DNA of 64,000 bases from Ophioceras dolichostomum (lineage: Eukaryota; Ascomycota; Sordariomycetes; Magnaporthales; Ophioceraceae), in assembly GCA_003049485.1 (NCBI GenBank), contig PYST01000016.1, positions 434 to 64,433 of the forward strand. The letters run 5' to 3'. Shown piece by piece: positions 11,244 through 22,336 of the stretch; positions within the stretch are counted from its first letter, which is position 1; every line of letters begins with the position of its first letter. The notes below the pieces were generated by a model, which did no database searches, was not told the DNA's origin, and worked only from the letters and a program-made list of their open reading frames with translations. The translations under genes and the position numbers were made by a program.

Positions 11244-11855
11244 ATGGCCGATGTGGACATGACCGACGCGCCCAGTGCGGCCGCCGCTAAGAAGAAGACG
11301 ACCGAGGGCAAGGCCGTGGACAGCAAGCAGAAGCAGCGCTTCGAGGTCAAGAAGGCAAGCGAACCGCTCTCCCTCCCGTGCGCAACCGATCTGGAGAACT
11401 TGGAGTGCTGACTGGAGTCCGGTATTGAAGTGGAACGCCGTCGCTCTGTGGGCCTGGGACATTGTTGTCGACAACTGTGCCATATGCCGGAACCATATTA
11501 TGGATCTCTGTACGTAGCGCACACCCGATTCCGGAGCCTTACTAGAGGCTCCCACTGTTTGTCGTCACAACCATGTGCTAACCGTGACTACAGGCATTGA
11601 GTGCCAGGCGAACCAGGCCTCGGCCACGAGCGAAGAGTGTACGGTCGCTTGGGGAATCTGCAATGTTCGTCCCCTCCAGCTACCCCCGTCGTACTTGGCT
11701 ACTCCGTTGCTCACTTACGGGACGTTGCTAACTATATCTTGGAACGCGCTCTACAGCATGCATTCCACTTCCACTGCATTTCGAGGTGGCTTAAGGCGCG
11801 ACAGGTCTGTCCCCTGGACAACCGCGACTGGGAATTCCAGAAGTACGGCCGCTAG
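11244..11855 (+). CDS. rbx1: RING-box protein Rbx1/Hrt1, cullin-RING E3 ligase subunit
   Basis: The small RING-H2 protein that binds cullins and recruits the ubiquitin-charged E2 in SCF and other cullin ligases. Exons 11244-11354, 11431-11509, 11594-11664 and 11757-11855 give 119 aa. The family-defining sequence WNAVALWAWDIVVDNC follows exon 1. Zinc ligands are visible in order: CAIC, then IECQANQ, CTVAWGICNHAFHFHC and CPLDN, ending DWEFQKYG. The start chosen has a strong context (GCCGCCATGG) and gives MADVDMTDAPS, the usual acidic fungal N-terminus. Intron 1 (11355-11430) has a GC donor (AAG|GCAAGC); no GT can replace it, since the junction KK|WNAVALW is fixed by conservation. Intron 3 starts GTTCGT. 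Confidence 0.95.
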
Positions 11856-12136
11856 GAATATGAAAGAGGAGAGGAACGGGCGGCGTCATGCACATGCGGG
11901 AAGATACAGACGGATGCATTCGCTGGGTGTTTCTCAAAACGAACATGAGTAGGTAGTTTTGGTAGCCTACTAATGGGATCTGGGTAAACGCGAGGCGGTG
12001 ACGGTTGTGTCGTTGTAGCGCTAGCGTGTTTGTAACCTATCTTGACCCAACTTCTGCCTATCCAGATCTATCGCCGCTCATGTGCTCATAGCATGCAGTG
12101 CATGCCGCGCCAGCCGTGATCTTGATTGGGGTATCA

Positions 12137-12668
12137 TCACCTCTGAAGCGCCTTCTCATCGATGACAACGTTTTGCGGTGTTGTGGTGGCCGCCGAGCCT
12201 CCGCCGACGGGAAGCCACTTCACGGGGTTTTGGTTGAAGAAGGGCCAGGCGGGAACGACGACGAGAAATGCAAGGGCAGCGCCTCCGAGGGCGATGTAAA
12301 CGGCCAGCTTGATGTCTTGCAGCACATAACCGACCGCGAACGAGAGGACCTGCGCGGAGAGCCATCACGTCAGTGTAGACCATCTCAGAGGGGAAAGGCC
12401 AGCAACCAGGGAGCCAGGCCAGTCAGGGGGAGGCAGCAAGCAACGCACTCCAATGACACTAAGCAGGAGCGTGGCCAGGTTGTCGGCCAGTTTCTGGCCC
12501 TGGAAATCCTATTAATTGCATCACAGCAGCCAGGTCAGCAAGAATCAGCCGGCAAGAATCAGCGACCATGTTGGCGGCCTGATGTTAAGGGGATGGCGGT
12601 ATTCCGGAGATACGCACAATTTGGCCCTCCGCGATGTCGCGCACTTGATCTAAAATTTGATCAGCCAT
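12137..12668 (-). CDS. spc1: Signal peptidase complex subunit Spc1 (12-kDa type)
   Basis: Non-catalytic ER-membrane subunit of the signal peptidase complex. Exons 12668-12618, 12508-12449 and 12349-12137 give 107 aa. The N-terminus MADQILDQVRDIAEGQIDFQGQ is followed by two close membrane segments: LLLSVIGVLSFAVGYVL, then a short loop (QDIKL), then a second one from AVYIALGG to VVVPAWPFF. The typical NPVKWLP follows, with both tails expected to face the cytosol. The C-terminal tail (VGGGSAATTTP...) is low complexity and a little longer than in yeast Spc1. It is convergent with rbx1, with only 281 bp between the stops. Splice sites are GT-AG and all junctions keep frame. Confidence 0.92.
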
Positions 12669-14509
12669 GACTTGTGTGGTTCGGCTTGTTTGCGACTGTA
12701 AAGAACCCTTCCGTCCGTATGTCAACTGTCAAGAGGGCTAACGAGCCCGGTTGCTAACGAGGTTGATGAAAGGTCGTGCGATTGAAGGTTGAGTTTGGGC
12801 CTTCTGTCGACGTGGCTTCCGTGCTGTGGATCCGTCCAGTGACGTGCATGTACTTCTTCACAGCAAGCCACTGTGGTTCTGCCCTGATGGTACATACGTC
12901 AATGCTGCCGGCTTCTACAGCTCAATGGCCACCAGCCCCTCAGCGCAACCTCAATCCATCCCCTGCCAATGAGGCTGAAAGTTCAGGCCAGGCACATGCT
13001 GGAATCAGCAAAAACGGGACAGCCAACTCGGCCAACAAAATTTCTCCCCTTTCTTCGTGATATTCGATGTTTGGTAGGACCCATCTGATTCAGGCCCTCA
13101 GAAGCAGTGACGATCCGATGTCGCATCGAATCAAGCATAAACCGGTTCGACAGAATCTGAAAAACACTGCGCCAGTCACTCGCCGAACAGTACACGGCAA
13201 TACGGCCAATTGAGGGCTCGTCTTTTGTCATGCCGGGACTCTAGCGTGGCGAAATCGCAGCGTAGAATCCATGAGAATACCAGATTGCTGGGCAGATTGC
13301 CATCCCAGTAACCCAGAGCCGGCAAGTCGGTCACCAGATCAGGGGTTTGCCGTTGTTGACTCCACTGTTCACTGGCCTATCTTCCCCGGTAAATGGCGCT
13401 AAGCTGATGCCTCAGCGCATCGGCCAATGCAGGTTTAATCCCCACTCAAGCAACCAATTTTTTTTCAGGCCCCAGGCCCGCTGAACGCTAAAAGGTCGAG
13501 ACTCCTGTTCAACAACGAGGGAACCCTCCCGTCCCACAACCTCAGTTTCTTTTGTTGCCCAGATCCTGGATTCCATTTTGCACCTCACTTTCAGTCTCGA
13601 CTCGATTTTATTCTTCTTTGAATTTGTCGTGCGGGTGAAGTATCCTCGTCTACTTCTTAGCCTAATACGTTTGGGCTGCCTCACCTCAGCACAGTCCGCA
13701 CTCAGTCCCTCCCTCAATCCCTCCCTTGAACTTGCGTTATCGTGTGATTTGAGGGCTTCTGAACCCTCTTCATACCTACTACCTATATAATCCCTCACCG
13801 ACCCGATACTGCCGGGTAGCCACATTGGGAATTCTCTCGGCCTTCAGGATATCGGGATTCTTTGAGGATCAATATCTAGGCCGATCAATCACGGGGCCCC
13901 TTGATCTGAGCTCGCACGGGTGGGCACCTAGGCTTTGACTTGAGCTGGAGCTTTCGGCGCAAAGTCGTCATCGACATCGCAACTAGGCGCTCAGCAAGCG
14001 TCCAAACCAGAACAGTCGTCAAGTTGGCGGGACTTATTGCTCTACGACTCTCTCTCTCTGCTTCGCTCGGCCCTGAGCTCTGGGTCTACGGCGGAGTCAG
14101 CCAGAAGCCTCCCTAACTGGTCGAATCACCGCGCCATCCTGAGACGATTCCCACGACCGAGCCTTTCGCCAACTGCAAATCGCCTGGCACCCAGGGCACC
14201 CTCAAGCTTCAAGGCTCCGCGGGCGCAGGCGCGCTCGAGATACGTTTTGAGCACCTCCACCGCGGACGGCACCTTGCCGCTCGCTGCCGTCTGCCTATGG
14301 TCCTCCCTTGAGCTGGTGCCTCTCACTATGCGAGTCACGGCGTAGCTTCGGGTTGAAGGACCTCCTCTCCCTCTTCGATCTCCTCTGTTCTGCCGTTAGG
14401 CAGCTCGTCTTTAGTCTGCCTAAAGCCCGCCCTATCAAAGTCTCCTGCTGCTTGAGAATCGGCTAGCAAAGAAGGACGCCAGCTCTCGAACCCAGCTGAG
14501 ATAGTCAAG
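12669..14509. other. Divergent intergenic region (spc1 / CorA transporter)
   Basis: About 1.8 kb. The 13.4-14.5 kb part is pyrimidine-rich and likely the promoter and leader of the CorA gene. A 102-codon open frame at 14037-14345, beginning 472 nt upstream of the CorA start, could act as an upstream ORF if transcribed; it shows no recognisable protein. Nothing else supported. Confidence 0.5.
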
Positions 14510-16475
14510 ATGTCTGACCACGGATCCAACTCAGGCTACTCCACGCCAGTACCTGAGCTCGACGACCACCGCCACCAGACAGCTTCCGTGCCGCGGATTG
14601 ACCGGCCTCGTCGGGGCACCTTTGATTCTCTGTACGGTGCACGCCAGCTCGAGGCGGAGGGCGCCAATCAGAACCAGCTTGACCCCAATCAGCCGGCTAT
14701 AAAATTTCGAGACTTCGAGGAAGCGATCGTGGACGACGATGCGGCCGATACTTCGCCAGCGGCGCTGCGCACCCGGAGGCCTACCATGGACTCCATCGAG
14801 CGGTCCGTGTCTCCTCCCAACTCGGTGAAGGCATTCGCCGAGGCCCGCAAGCGTGAGCGGGGCCTTTCGGTGTCAGATGTTCGGGGCGACCGCAGAAACG
14901 ACGAGCCTGAGCTGCTCCGCACGAACTCGGTCGCGAGCCGCGTCAGCCACAGGAGCCGACCACGGACCGCCACTGTTGATGACTGCGCCAGCATCCACAC
15001 GAACAAGTCTGTCGAGGAAGACGTCTGTTTTCCGGTTCAGGAAGAGCACACTGGGGACCGCCTCAACATCGACTTCGACTACTTGGAGAATTTCATCCTC
15101 TCGGAGTCCGTGGCCCAGGACCTTGAGCGGCGGCCCTCGGTCAGAGTGTTCGACGATCTACGCCCCGGGACTGCTGCCGCCCCCGAAGGCCTTCCGATGG
15201 TTACCGTCGACGGCGATTTCCTGCAGGTCCCGTCGGACGCCTCTGCTGTGCTGGAGGAGAAGGCTAGCAGCATCAAGGACGCTGCTAAACCCACCGTCCC
15301 ACCAAAAGACCTCAATCGCTACAACTTCTTCTCGTCTGCCTGGGAGTCGACAATCCATGCCCAGCACTTTGGCGACCTAGTTCTCCCTGGGGAGGATATC
15401 CGTGGCCTGTTCTCCTTTCCCAAGGGCGAGACGGACGGCGTGTGGTGGCTCAACGTGAGCAGCCCGACGGACGACGAGGTCCGTGGCATCTGCCGGGCGT
15501 TTGGCGTTCACCCCCTGACCATTGAGGACATCACCACCCAGGAGTCTAGAGAGAAGATCGAGCTCTTCCCCTCCTATTACTTTGCCTGTTTTCGGTCCTT
15601 CAATGTCGTGGAGGACGAGGACGGCGAGAGGGAGTTCGAGCCATTCCATATTTACGTCATCGTCTTCCGGGAGGGGACTCTGAGCTTCAGCTCCAAGTCA
15701 AACGCCCACGCATCCCACGTGAGCCGGAGAATTTCCTCCCTCAAGGACTATGTCGCCCTCAGCAGCGACTGGATCTGCTACGCCTTGATGTTCGTGGACA
15801 CTTTTCTCTGTGCTGTTCTTCTCACCATTTCACAATCCCCCTGCTTTCAAAGCCCTAATCGAGTGTCCAGCGGCTAATATGTGATAATCAAACAGCGACG
15901 ACATCGTCGACAGCTTCGCTCCCTGGATCACTAAGCTCGAGCACGAGACCGAGCTGATCGAGGATGAGGTCTTTGTTGCTCGTGACAACGACATGCACAA
16001 GTTCCTGCGAAACATCGGCCTTATCCGCAAGAACGTCATGGCAGTGATGCGGCTGCTGGGCGGCAAGGCCGACGTGCTCAAGGGCTTCACCAAGCGCTGC
16101 AACGAGAACTACAAGGTGACTCCTCGCATGGACATCGGACTCTACCTCGGCGACATACAGGACCACGTCGTGACGATGATGACCAGCCTGGGCCATTTCG
16201 AGAAGATGCTCTCGCGCTCGCACAGCAATTACCTAGCCCAGCTCTCCATCAACAGCACTAGCGAGGTCAGCCACACAAACCGCGTCCTAACTAAGCTTAC
16301 GTTCCTCGCCTCCATCATCGTTCCGCTCAACGTCGTCACCGGCCTGTTCGGCATGAACGTCCATGTGCCCTGGCAGGACGACGACAACTTGATCGCATTC
16401 GGCTCTATCATCGGCTTTTTGGTGCTCTTCATTTTCGTCTGTCTGGTCCTGGCGAGAAGGCTCCGTTATATCTGA
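14510..16475 (+). CDS. CorA-family Mg2+ transporter, Alr1/Mnr2 type
   Basis: Magnesium channel of the CorA superfamily; the fungal Alr1 (plasma membrane) and Mnr2 (vacuole) branch has long cytosolic N-termini as here. Exons 14510-15789 and 15896-16475 give 619 aa. Residues about 1-250 are hydrophilic and Ser/Asp rich. The cytosolic CorA domain starts near SAWESTIHAQ, and conserved HPLTIEDI and REKIELFPSYYF follow. Near the C-terminus the first membrane helix (TKLTFLASIIVPLNVVTGLF) ends in the signature GMN, followed by a short loop and the second helix (FGSIIGFLVLFIFVCLVL). The intron uses a GTTCGT donor, which restores the conserved ALIDDIVDSF junction. Whether it is plasma-membrane or vacuolar cannot be told from sequence; the long N-terminus without other signal slightly favours Mnr2. 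Confidence 0.92.
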
Positions 16476-17126
16476 GAGAACGTGCTCTGTCTGGCGGGCC
16501 TGGCATAGCTGCTGTAATAGGCATGTCGTCAAGCGCAGGATGGGCCATCCTTTCCCTCGCCGACTTCATAGCTCTTTCTGTCGTCATTACATGGTTAGTC
16601 CGGAACCCGACGATGAACATCGATACAGCTGAAGCCAACTTAGCCATGATCCTTGCATTTAATAATACCCCCTTGGCGAGGTCTTGCGGTCTATTCAAAT
16701 TACATACTGCGGTAGAGTACATAGACATTATTCACAACCAAGTCGCTTATTTCCTGGAGGGCTCTCTTTGAGAGGAGAAGACGAAAGTAATGGCATGGCT
16801 CGTACACAATAATCAAAACAACAAAATTAATTTCTTTTCTGAATACCTTCGTACCTACAGTAGGTACTTGCTCCGGAGCCGGTGGTGCCGGTGAGGTTGC
16901 GTGTGAGGTGTGAGCGAGGTCCGCTTGTTGTGGGACTGGCTGGACCCCCTGTGCTGCCGCTTCGAAAGCTCAAGCTCCTGACAAAAAATTTTGAGCCTCA
17001 ACCAACCTCAACCACAGTCCTCACGACCAGTTTCGTACAAACTCGACAACGGACACTTCCTTTGTCCCTTTGCTCCTTTGAAAACAATTGCCGAGGGCAC
17101 CTCTGCTTCCTTCCCGTCTTTCCACA
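16476..17126. other. Intergenic between CorA transporter and tim8
   Basis: About 650 bp between tandem + strand genes: the CorA 3' UTR, then the tim8 promoter. A palindromic GTACCTACAGTAGGTAC element sits at about 16850-16866. No gene supported. Confidence 0.6.
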
Positions 17127-17605
17127 ATGAGCGCCTCCGCCGCCGACATCGAGAAGCTCACCGAGAGCGATAAGGCCGAGCTCGTACGTTTCGTTAACAA
17201 CGAGACCCAGAGGTCCAAGATCCAAGCTCGTATGTGACCTACCCCATTTCTTCCTCCCACCCATCCTCCTATCCTCCAACCTCTCCCCCCCTTTTCGGTT
17301 TTGCGACAAGGCGCGACGGCTTCTTCAGGAGGTTCTTTCCTTCTTGGACCCTAAGCCTGAGCCTTCGCGATATCCTTGGCAGCTCTCTCGAAGCTTGAAG
17401 AATCAAACTGACCGTGTTCCCGTCTACCGATCTACCAGAGGTCCACGCCTTGACCGCGACCTGCTGGAAGAAGTGCGTGCCGACGATCAAGGGCAACACG
17501 CTGGATAGGGGCGAGGAGACTTGCCTGGCCAACTGCGTCGACAGGTTTCTGGACATCGGCTTCTTGACGACGAAGCACCTGAACAGCATGCGGCAGCAGC
17601 AATAA
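17127..17605 (+). CDS. tim8: Mitochondrial intermembrane-space chaperone Tim8
   Basis: Small Tim protein that, with Tim13, escorts hydrophobic precursors across the intermembrane space to TIM22. Exons 17127-17229 and 17439-17605 give 89 aa, the usual size. The twin CX3C motif is complete: CWKKC and CLANC, with the helix-hairpin spacing of the family; the four cysteines form two disulfides in the folded protein. Features typical of Tim8 are the N-terminal helix (ELVRFVNNETQRSKIQ) and the tail FLDIGFLTTKHL. No presequence, as expected for a Mia40 substrate. The 209-nt intron is GT-AG; the exon junction splits a Gln codon. Confidence 0.95.
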
Positions 17606-18087
17606 TCCGTCGACCACATAGACGTCCGTCCGTCCGTATAAGCTTAGCCTAGCTAAGGGGGGAGATACTCTGGGGACGAGGGCGCATATCCGGGAAGTTC
17701 GAGGGTGGACTATCGCGATGGGCATGCTATGAGCACGCCGCTCATCTCGTTGATCCGCATGGGTGGATCGCAATAATGAATTTGGGCACACGATGCTGCC
17801 TTCCAGGCACGAGGCAGCACTGTCTTCACGGGATAAAACAGAAGGACTTGTATAATAATAGCCACACGACAAAACTTTTACGATACACCGCACGCGACGG
17901 TCTCACCCGCGTGCGATCGAGGAGATATTCCCGCAAGGGAGGCATTGAGGTGGAAGACGTAATGCTTTTTCATTCATTTTTTCACAAAGTGTCCTGGAGC
18001 CCGTGACCCTATATGACGCCGTTTAAAATGCACGTTGGTATCCCCCCTCGAAAATTTATTCCCCAGCAGCCAGAAAGAAAGACAGCT
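17606..18087. other. Convergent 3' region of tim8 and uL23
   Basis: About 480 bp between two stop codons. AT-richer stretches around 17850-17880 and 17960-18060 are consistent with 3' UTRs and polyadenylation signals. No gene seen. Confidence 0.6.
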
Positions 18088-19078
18088 TTAGACGAGCGCC
18101 AACTTAGAAGCGGCAATGTCCAGAGCGTCGACATCGGCGGTCAGGCGGACGTACGCCTTCTTGGTGCCATCGGGGCTGTTTGGATAGGATGGGGGACGCA
18201 ATGTTAGCGAACCTAGGGCTACAGTACAACAGGCCCAGAAGCGGAGGATATCCAGAGAGCGCACGTCGAAGCGCGAGATGGAAGGGGGGGAGGAGGGTCG
18301 CTCACCGGATCAGAGTGTTGATCTTCTGCACATCCAGGTCGTACAGAGTCTTGAGCGCAGTCTTGATCTGGGACTTGTTCGCCTTGATGTCGACGATGAA
18401 GACGAGCGTGTTGTTCTCCTCGATCTTCTTCATCGCGCTCTCGGTGTTGAGCGGGTGCACGATCACCTTGTGGGCGTCGAGCCTGGGCAGGTGCGGCACC
18501 GACTTGCGCGGGTACTTGGGCGACCTCGACAGCTGCAGCGTCTTAGGCAGGTGGAAGCTGGTGGTGTACCGAGCCTTGATCTTCTTGTGGGCGTGCACCT
18601 GTAGATCGCGGACCAATTTGGTCTAGAGTCAGCCACCAGTCTCCCATTCCACCGCCTAGCACGGCCGTAACATTCGTCGCAGGCTCGAAGAAGGGTAATT
18701 GGGAGCTAGGGGAGACAGAGAGACGGAGACGGAGACGGAGAATTGTCAGAAGAAAACGTACACCCTTGAGGGCAGCCTTCGCGGCAGCTTTGGCCTGCTT
18801 GGAGCCCTTGGGCGCCTTGGAGGCGCCACCTATTCACAGAGAGGGGAAGATGCATCAGCAAGCGCCCTTGGTCCAAGAACTCGCAAAATCTGCTGCTGCC
18901 TTTCGACGATGCATCATCACGGCCATGACTGCCGATGAAGGCCGCAGGCCACTCCGTCAGGAGTGAGGAGAGCTGCGGGCCATTCGCGCAAAGGGAAGAT
19001 CGAGAAGCGAAAAGGGTAGAAAATGGCGGCCGGTCGGCTGGTTGATCAAGTACCTTTCTTCGCATCCTTTGGCGGCAT
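18088..19078 (-). CDS. rpl25: 60S ribosomal protein uL23 (L23a/L25)
   Basis: Large-subunit protein next to the polypeptide exit tunnel, the docking site for SRP and nascent-chain factors. Exons 19078-19054, 18829-18762, 18598-18306 and 18175-18088 give 157 aa, the normal length. A Lys/Ala-rich N-terminal tail (MPPKDAKKGGASKAPKG) is followed by the globular domain with conserved KARYTTSFHLPKTL, RSPKYPRKS, and the C-terminal RPDGTKKAYVRLTADVDALDIA. All introns are GT-AG; exon 1 codes for only eight residues, a usual arrangement for fungal ribosomal protein genes. It is divergent from bmt2, across a 332-bp gap. Confidence 0.97.
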
Positions 19079-19410
19079 CGTGAAATCTGCTGGCTGGTTC
19101 AGGGTTAGAGAGAGTCGTCGTTGAGTCCGTCGAAGTGTCGCTGCCAGCCAAATTTCGTGGTGGTGGTAATTTTGTGATTTTGCTTAGGGTTTCTTTTCAG
19201 TGAGAATACGCACAGACCATCACTGCCGGCGGGGCTCATTGGCGGTGTATGATTGGCCAGAATCGCACCATATCCACACCCGTCCCGTCCTTAATCAGGC
19301 CCCAGGTGTGCGGATAAACCGAATGGACGACGACAACAACATCATCTCCCTTTCCAAGAGCATTCGTCGCGAAAAGGACATATGGGCGCAGAAGCTCTAC
19401 ATACGAAGGT
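19079..19410. promoter_or_regulatory. Shared divergent promoter of uL23 and bmt2
   Basis: A gap of only 332 bp separates the two start codons. It contains CTTAGGGTTT at about 19183-19192 and CAGGGTTAGAG at about 19096-19106, which resemble the AGGGTT(T/A) telo-box-like elements found upstream of fungal ribosomal protein genes. Both genes serve the 60S subunit, so co-regulation from one nucleosome-free region is likely. Functionality of the elements is inferred. Confidence 0.55.
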
Positions 19411-20298
19411 ATGGGCCTACAAAGGGCGAAAAGGAGTCTAGCTGCCGGCCGTCCGCCAAAGGCGATTCAGAAACCCAGGTCTATCACGAGGAAAGCAACC
19501 AAATCCCTCATCAACACCCACCATCTCCTCGAGAAGAAGAAGCATCAGGCTCTCAGGAGGGGCGACCAGGCGGCGGCGGCCTCCGTCGAAAATGAGATAG
19601 CCGCCCTGGGTGGGCTAGAGAAGTACCAGCAGGCGAGCCTCCAGGGACAGAGGAATGATCGGGGCGGCGACAGTTCGCGGGTCCTGATGGACTGGCTCAG
19701 GCAGCACCCAGAGCAACCACAGTCACAGAAGCGGCCCGACAATCTCAACGGGGACAACCCAAGGCTTCGCCTGCGTATGTTGGAAGTCGGGGCACTCAGC
19801 ACCGAGAACGCCTGCTCACGCAGTGGGTTGTTCGACATTGCGCGGATAGACTTGAACAGCCAAGGCGACGGCATCCTGCAGCAGGACTTCATGGAGCGCC
19901 CTCTTCCTCGTGACGACTCGGAGCGGTTCGATATCATCAGCCTCTCCCTGGTCGTCAACTTCGTCCCCGACCCCAGGGCACGTGGCGACATGCTCCTCCG
20001 CACCCTGGAGTTCTTACGGCCGTCGCCATCGGCCGCAACTCAGTCGCCGCCGTACGCACCGAGCCTCTTCCTGGTCCTACCTGCGCCCTGCGTGTCCAAC
20101 TCCCGCTACCTCGACTCGCAGAGGCTAGAGGGAATCATGCAGTCGCTGGGCTACACCTTGATGCGCTCGAAAACCACGCAGCGGCTAGTCTACTACCTGT
20201 GGCACCGGGCGGCGGACCTGCCGTCCAGGCGGGAGGCTTTCCCGAAGAAGGAGCTTCGTGCTGGGGCCACACGGAATAACTTCGCTATAGTGCTATGA
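19411..20298 (+). CDS. bmt2: 25S rRNA adenine-N1 methyltransferase Bmt2
   Basis: Nucleolar SAM-dependent enzyme of the Bmt2 family; yeast Bmt2 makes m1A2142 in 25S rRNA. Single exon, 295 aa. Conserved blocks in order: RPPK and a basic N-terminal region (KATKSLINTHHLLEKK), GGLEKYQQASLQGQ with RGGDSS at residues about 68-89, the SAM-site strand LRMLEVGALS (121-130), RIDLNSQ (145-151), QQDFMERPLP (157-166), FDIISLSLVVNFVPDPRARGDML, and the C-terminal SLFLVLPAPCVSNSRY. The chosen Met lies just before the conserved basic block; no better upstream start is in frame. It is divergent from uL23. Confidence 0.93.
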   Translation: MGLQRAKRSLAAGRPPKAIQKPRSITRKATKSLINTHHLLEKKKHQALRRGDQAAAASVENEIAALGGLEKYQQASLQGQRNDRGGDSSRVLMDWLRQHPEQPQSQKRPDNLNGDNPRLRLRMLEVGALSTENACSRSGLFDIARIDLNSQGDGILQQDFMERPLPRDDSERFDIISLSLVVNFVPDPRARGDMLLRTLEFLRPSPSAATQSPPYAPSLFLVLPAPCVSNSRYLDSQRLEGIMQSLGYTLMRSKTTQRLVYYLWHRAADLPSRREAFPKKELRAGATRNNFAIVL

Positions 20299-22336
20299 GG
20301 CATACTGGCTCCGCGGACGATGCAGAAGTGTTCTTCGGGTCGATGGCTATGTCCTGCATCTAAAGCCTTAGCAGAACACTACGATTCAGGACATCAACGG
20401 TGCATTCATCAACGAGTTCCTCTCTCACGTCGTCGGCAAGCCTACGAGTCATGAGATGCGCTTCGCATTCCTCCCTCATCCAGCCAGACCTATTCGGGAG
20501 GAGCTGAGCAACAACTAGGTCGCGCACGTCTCAATATTGACACGAGGCACGTGGCTCTTCTAGCTACAAGCGCTATTGCCGCTCCGGCATGGCTGGGGAC
20601 ACATACTCCACGAGATGTTTCGGGGTGTCAGTGTTCCGAACCTCATTGCTATCGAGTCTGTTGGGTCTGTGGGGTCTGGCGGCGCTCCCGTCCATCATCT
20701 CAAGGCCCCGAGGTGCCATGAGGCAAGGGTAAGAGCAAGAAGCCGCTGCGCCATGTTCTAGACTCGCGGCTCGTCAATTTCTCGGGACAGATGACCGCCG
20801 ATGGCACCAGTGTCTAGCTCAGATTAGGGGGAAGGGACCCTGAATTGAGCGAATTGAGACATGCCATGGGGGGCAGGCCATCAGGCCTCTTGTGGCTGCA
20901 TGAATATCACATCTGCCAATAGCCGCTTGCAGGTTGGCCAACCAACAATGTCGTGGGATTTGGTCACCCGACTTTCGATATATGGAGGGGTTTCACACTC
21001 TTCCCAACCAGCGCATCCGGCATTCGCAGCTGCTGTGAACCCTGGGTCAAGCCGATCATGAACGCATCGAGGTCGTCGACAGTAGTGGGAGTGAGTCGGG
21101 CATGGACAGATGCTCATTTGGGATAGCGTCACATCCGTACGAGAACAGACTGTGATCGCCATGCACCCAATTCGTTCACGGGGAGGCGGCACAGCTCTCG
21201 ATATCGATACGGCACTCAGTAGACGATGGTTGGGTGGAAGCACGGCTCGACCGATCCCGTGCCACTCACCAAGCATGCAGAATGAATCACATCTCGAACT
21301 CACCAGTCTGTTAGTCTGTCTATCACAACTGTCTAGGGATTGGAGGCCATGCTGGCGCCCGTCGATCACTCGTTGTTAAGCCAGTTGGCCAGCGCAGCGA
21401 ACCGTCCCGAGCGTCCTACGGTAGCTATTAGGGGTGGTTGGCCAACCAGAGAGCCCACGGAAAGAGCCGGGGCCAAGCGGCCAACCAACCCAACTGGATC
21501 GCCGTGGGGGACCGAATGATAGATAGCAGGAGAGAACGATGCACAACAGCTGCACAGCAGCAAGAGTCAGCCGTTGTAGCGGCAGAATCGTACCCGCGGA
21601 GTGCCCAGTTCGGCATCGCGGACACCCACTTTCGGCGAATCACGCGGTTGGCGACGGCTCCAAGGGGGGAGCCTGGGCCGGGGCACCCGCATGGAGTGCA
21701 GCACCAGCATGGCCTGTTTGCGCGAGTTTTACAAAGTCGTAGACGCGGGTGCCCAGGCTCCCGTGTTGAGATCCCTCCCCCCCCCTCCCCCCCCCCCAAT
21801 GTACCGATTTAACCCCTCACTGGTCATCTGATGGCGAGGCTGCCCGGATTGGGTCAAATTGGATCGATGTGGACTCAGGTGGCCGGTAGGTTCTCGCGGG
21901 CAGCCACAGTCAGTCCTAGCACAGGTCCTGCGAGTGGGTTAATCTAGCCCGTGCTTCTGCCACTTGCCTCTGGCTCGGGTCCTAGAACTGTTGATGAACA
22001 ACTCATCCGCTAGAACGAAATTTCGCGCTACTTTGAACGCCGGCCGCACCTATCCGGCGGCCGGGCGGGTCGACTGTTCGGTCCCAGGCGTTCTGTAGAG
22101 CCAAGACCAATAAAACGCCATGGCGGCAACGGAATGGTCACAAGGTCCCAACTAAGTCACGTGCGCAGTGAACTGCCTCGCATCACCAACAGCTTCTACG
22201 GTTGTCTGTCATGGCCAAGTAGTCAAAATGAAGTTGCGCCAAGAGTCGACGCTCGAGGGGCCTTTACAACAGCGCAGTTCTGCCCTTATCGTGATTGCCC
22301 AGTGGTCACGATGAATCTTGATGCGCCAGTGCGATG
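20299..22336. other. Intergenic, possible coding relic at 20300-20518
   Basis: About 2 kb between the convergent bmt2 and utr4 genes. A + strand frame at 20300-20518 reads like protein (a stretch ending HEMRFAFLPHPARPIREEL) but has an in-frame TAG at 20369-20371 and no ATG, so it may be a gene remnant of unknown family. Two copies of the perfect 12-bp palindrome GGTTGGCCAACC lie at 20932-20943 and 21436-21447. A C-rich homopolymer tract is at about 21776-21799. Confidence 0.4.
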
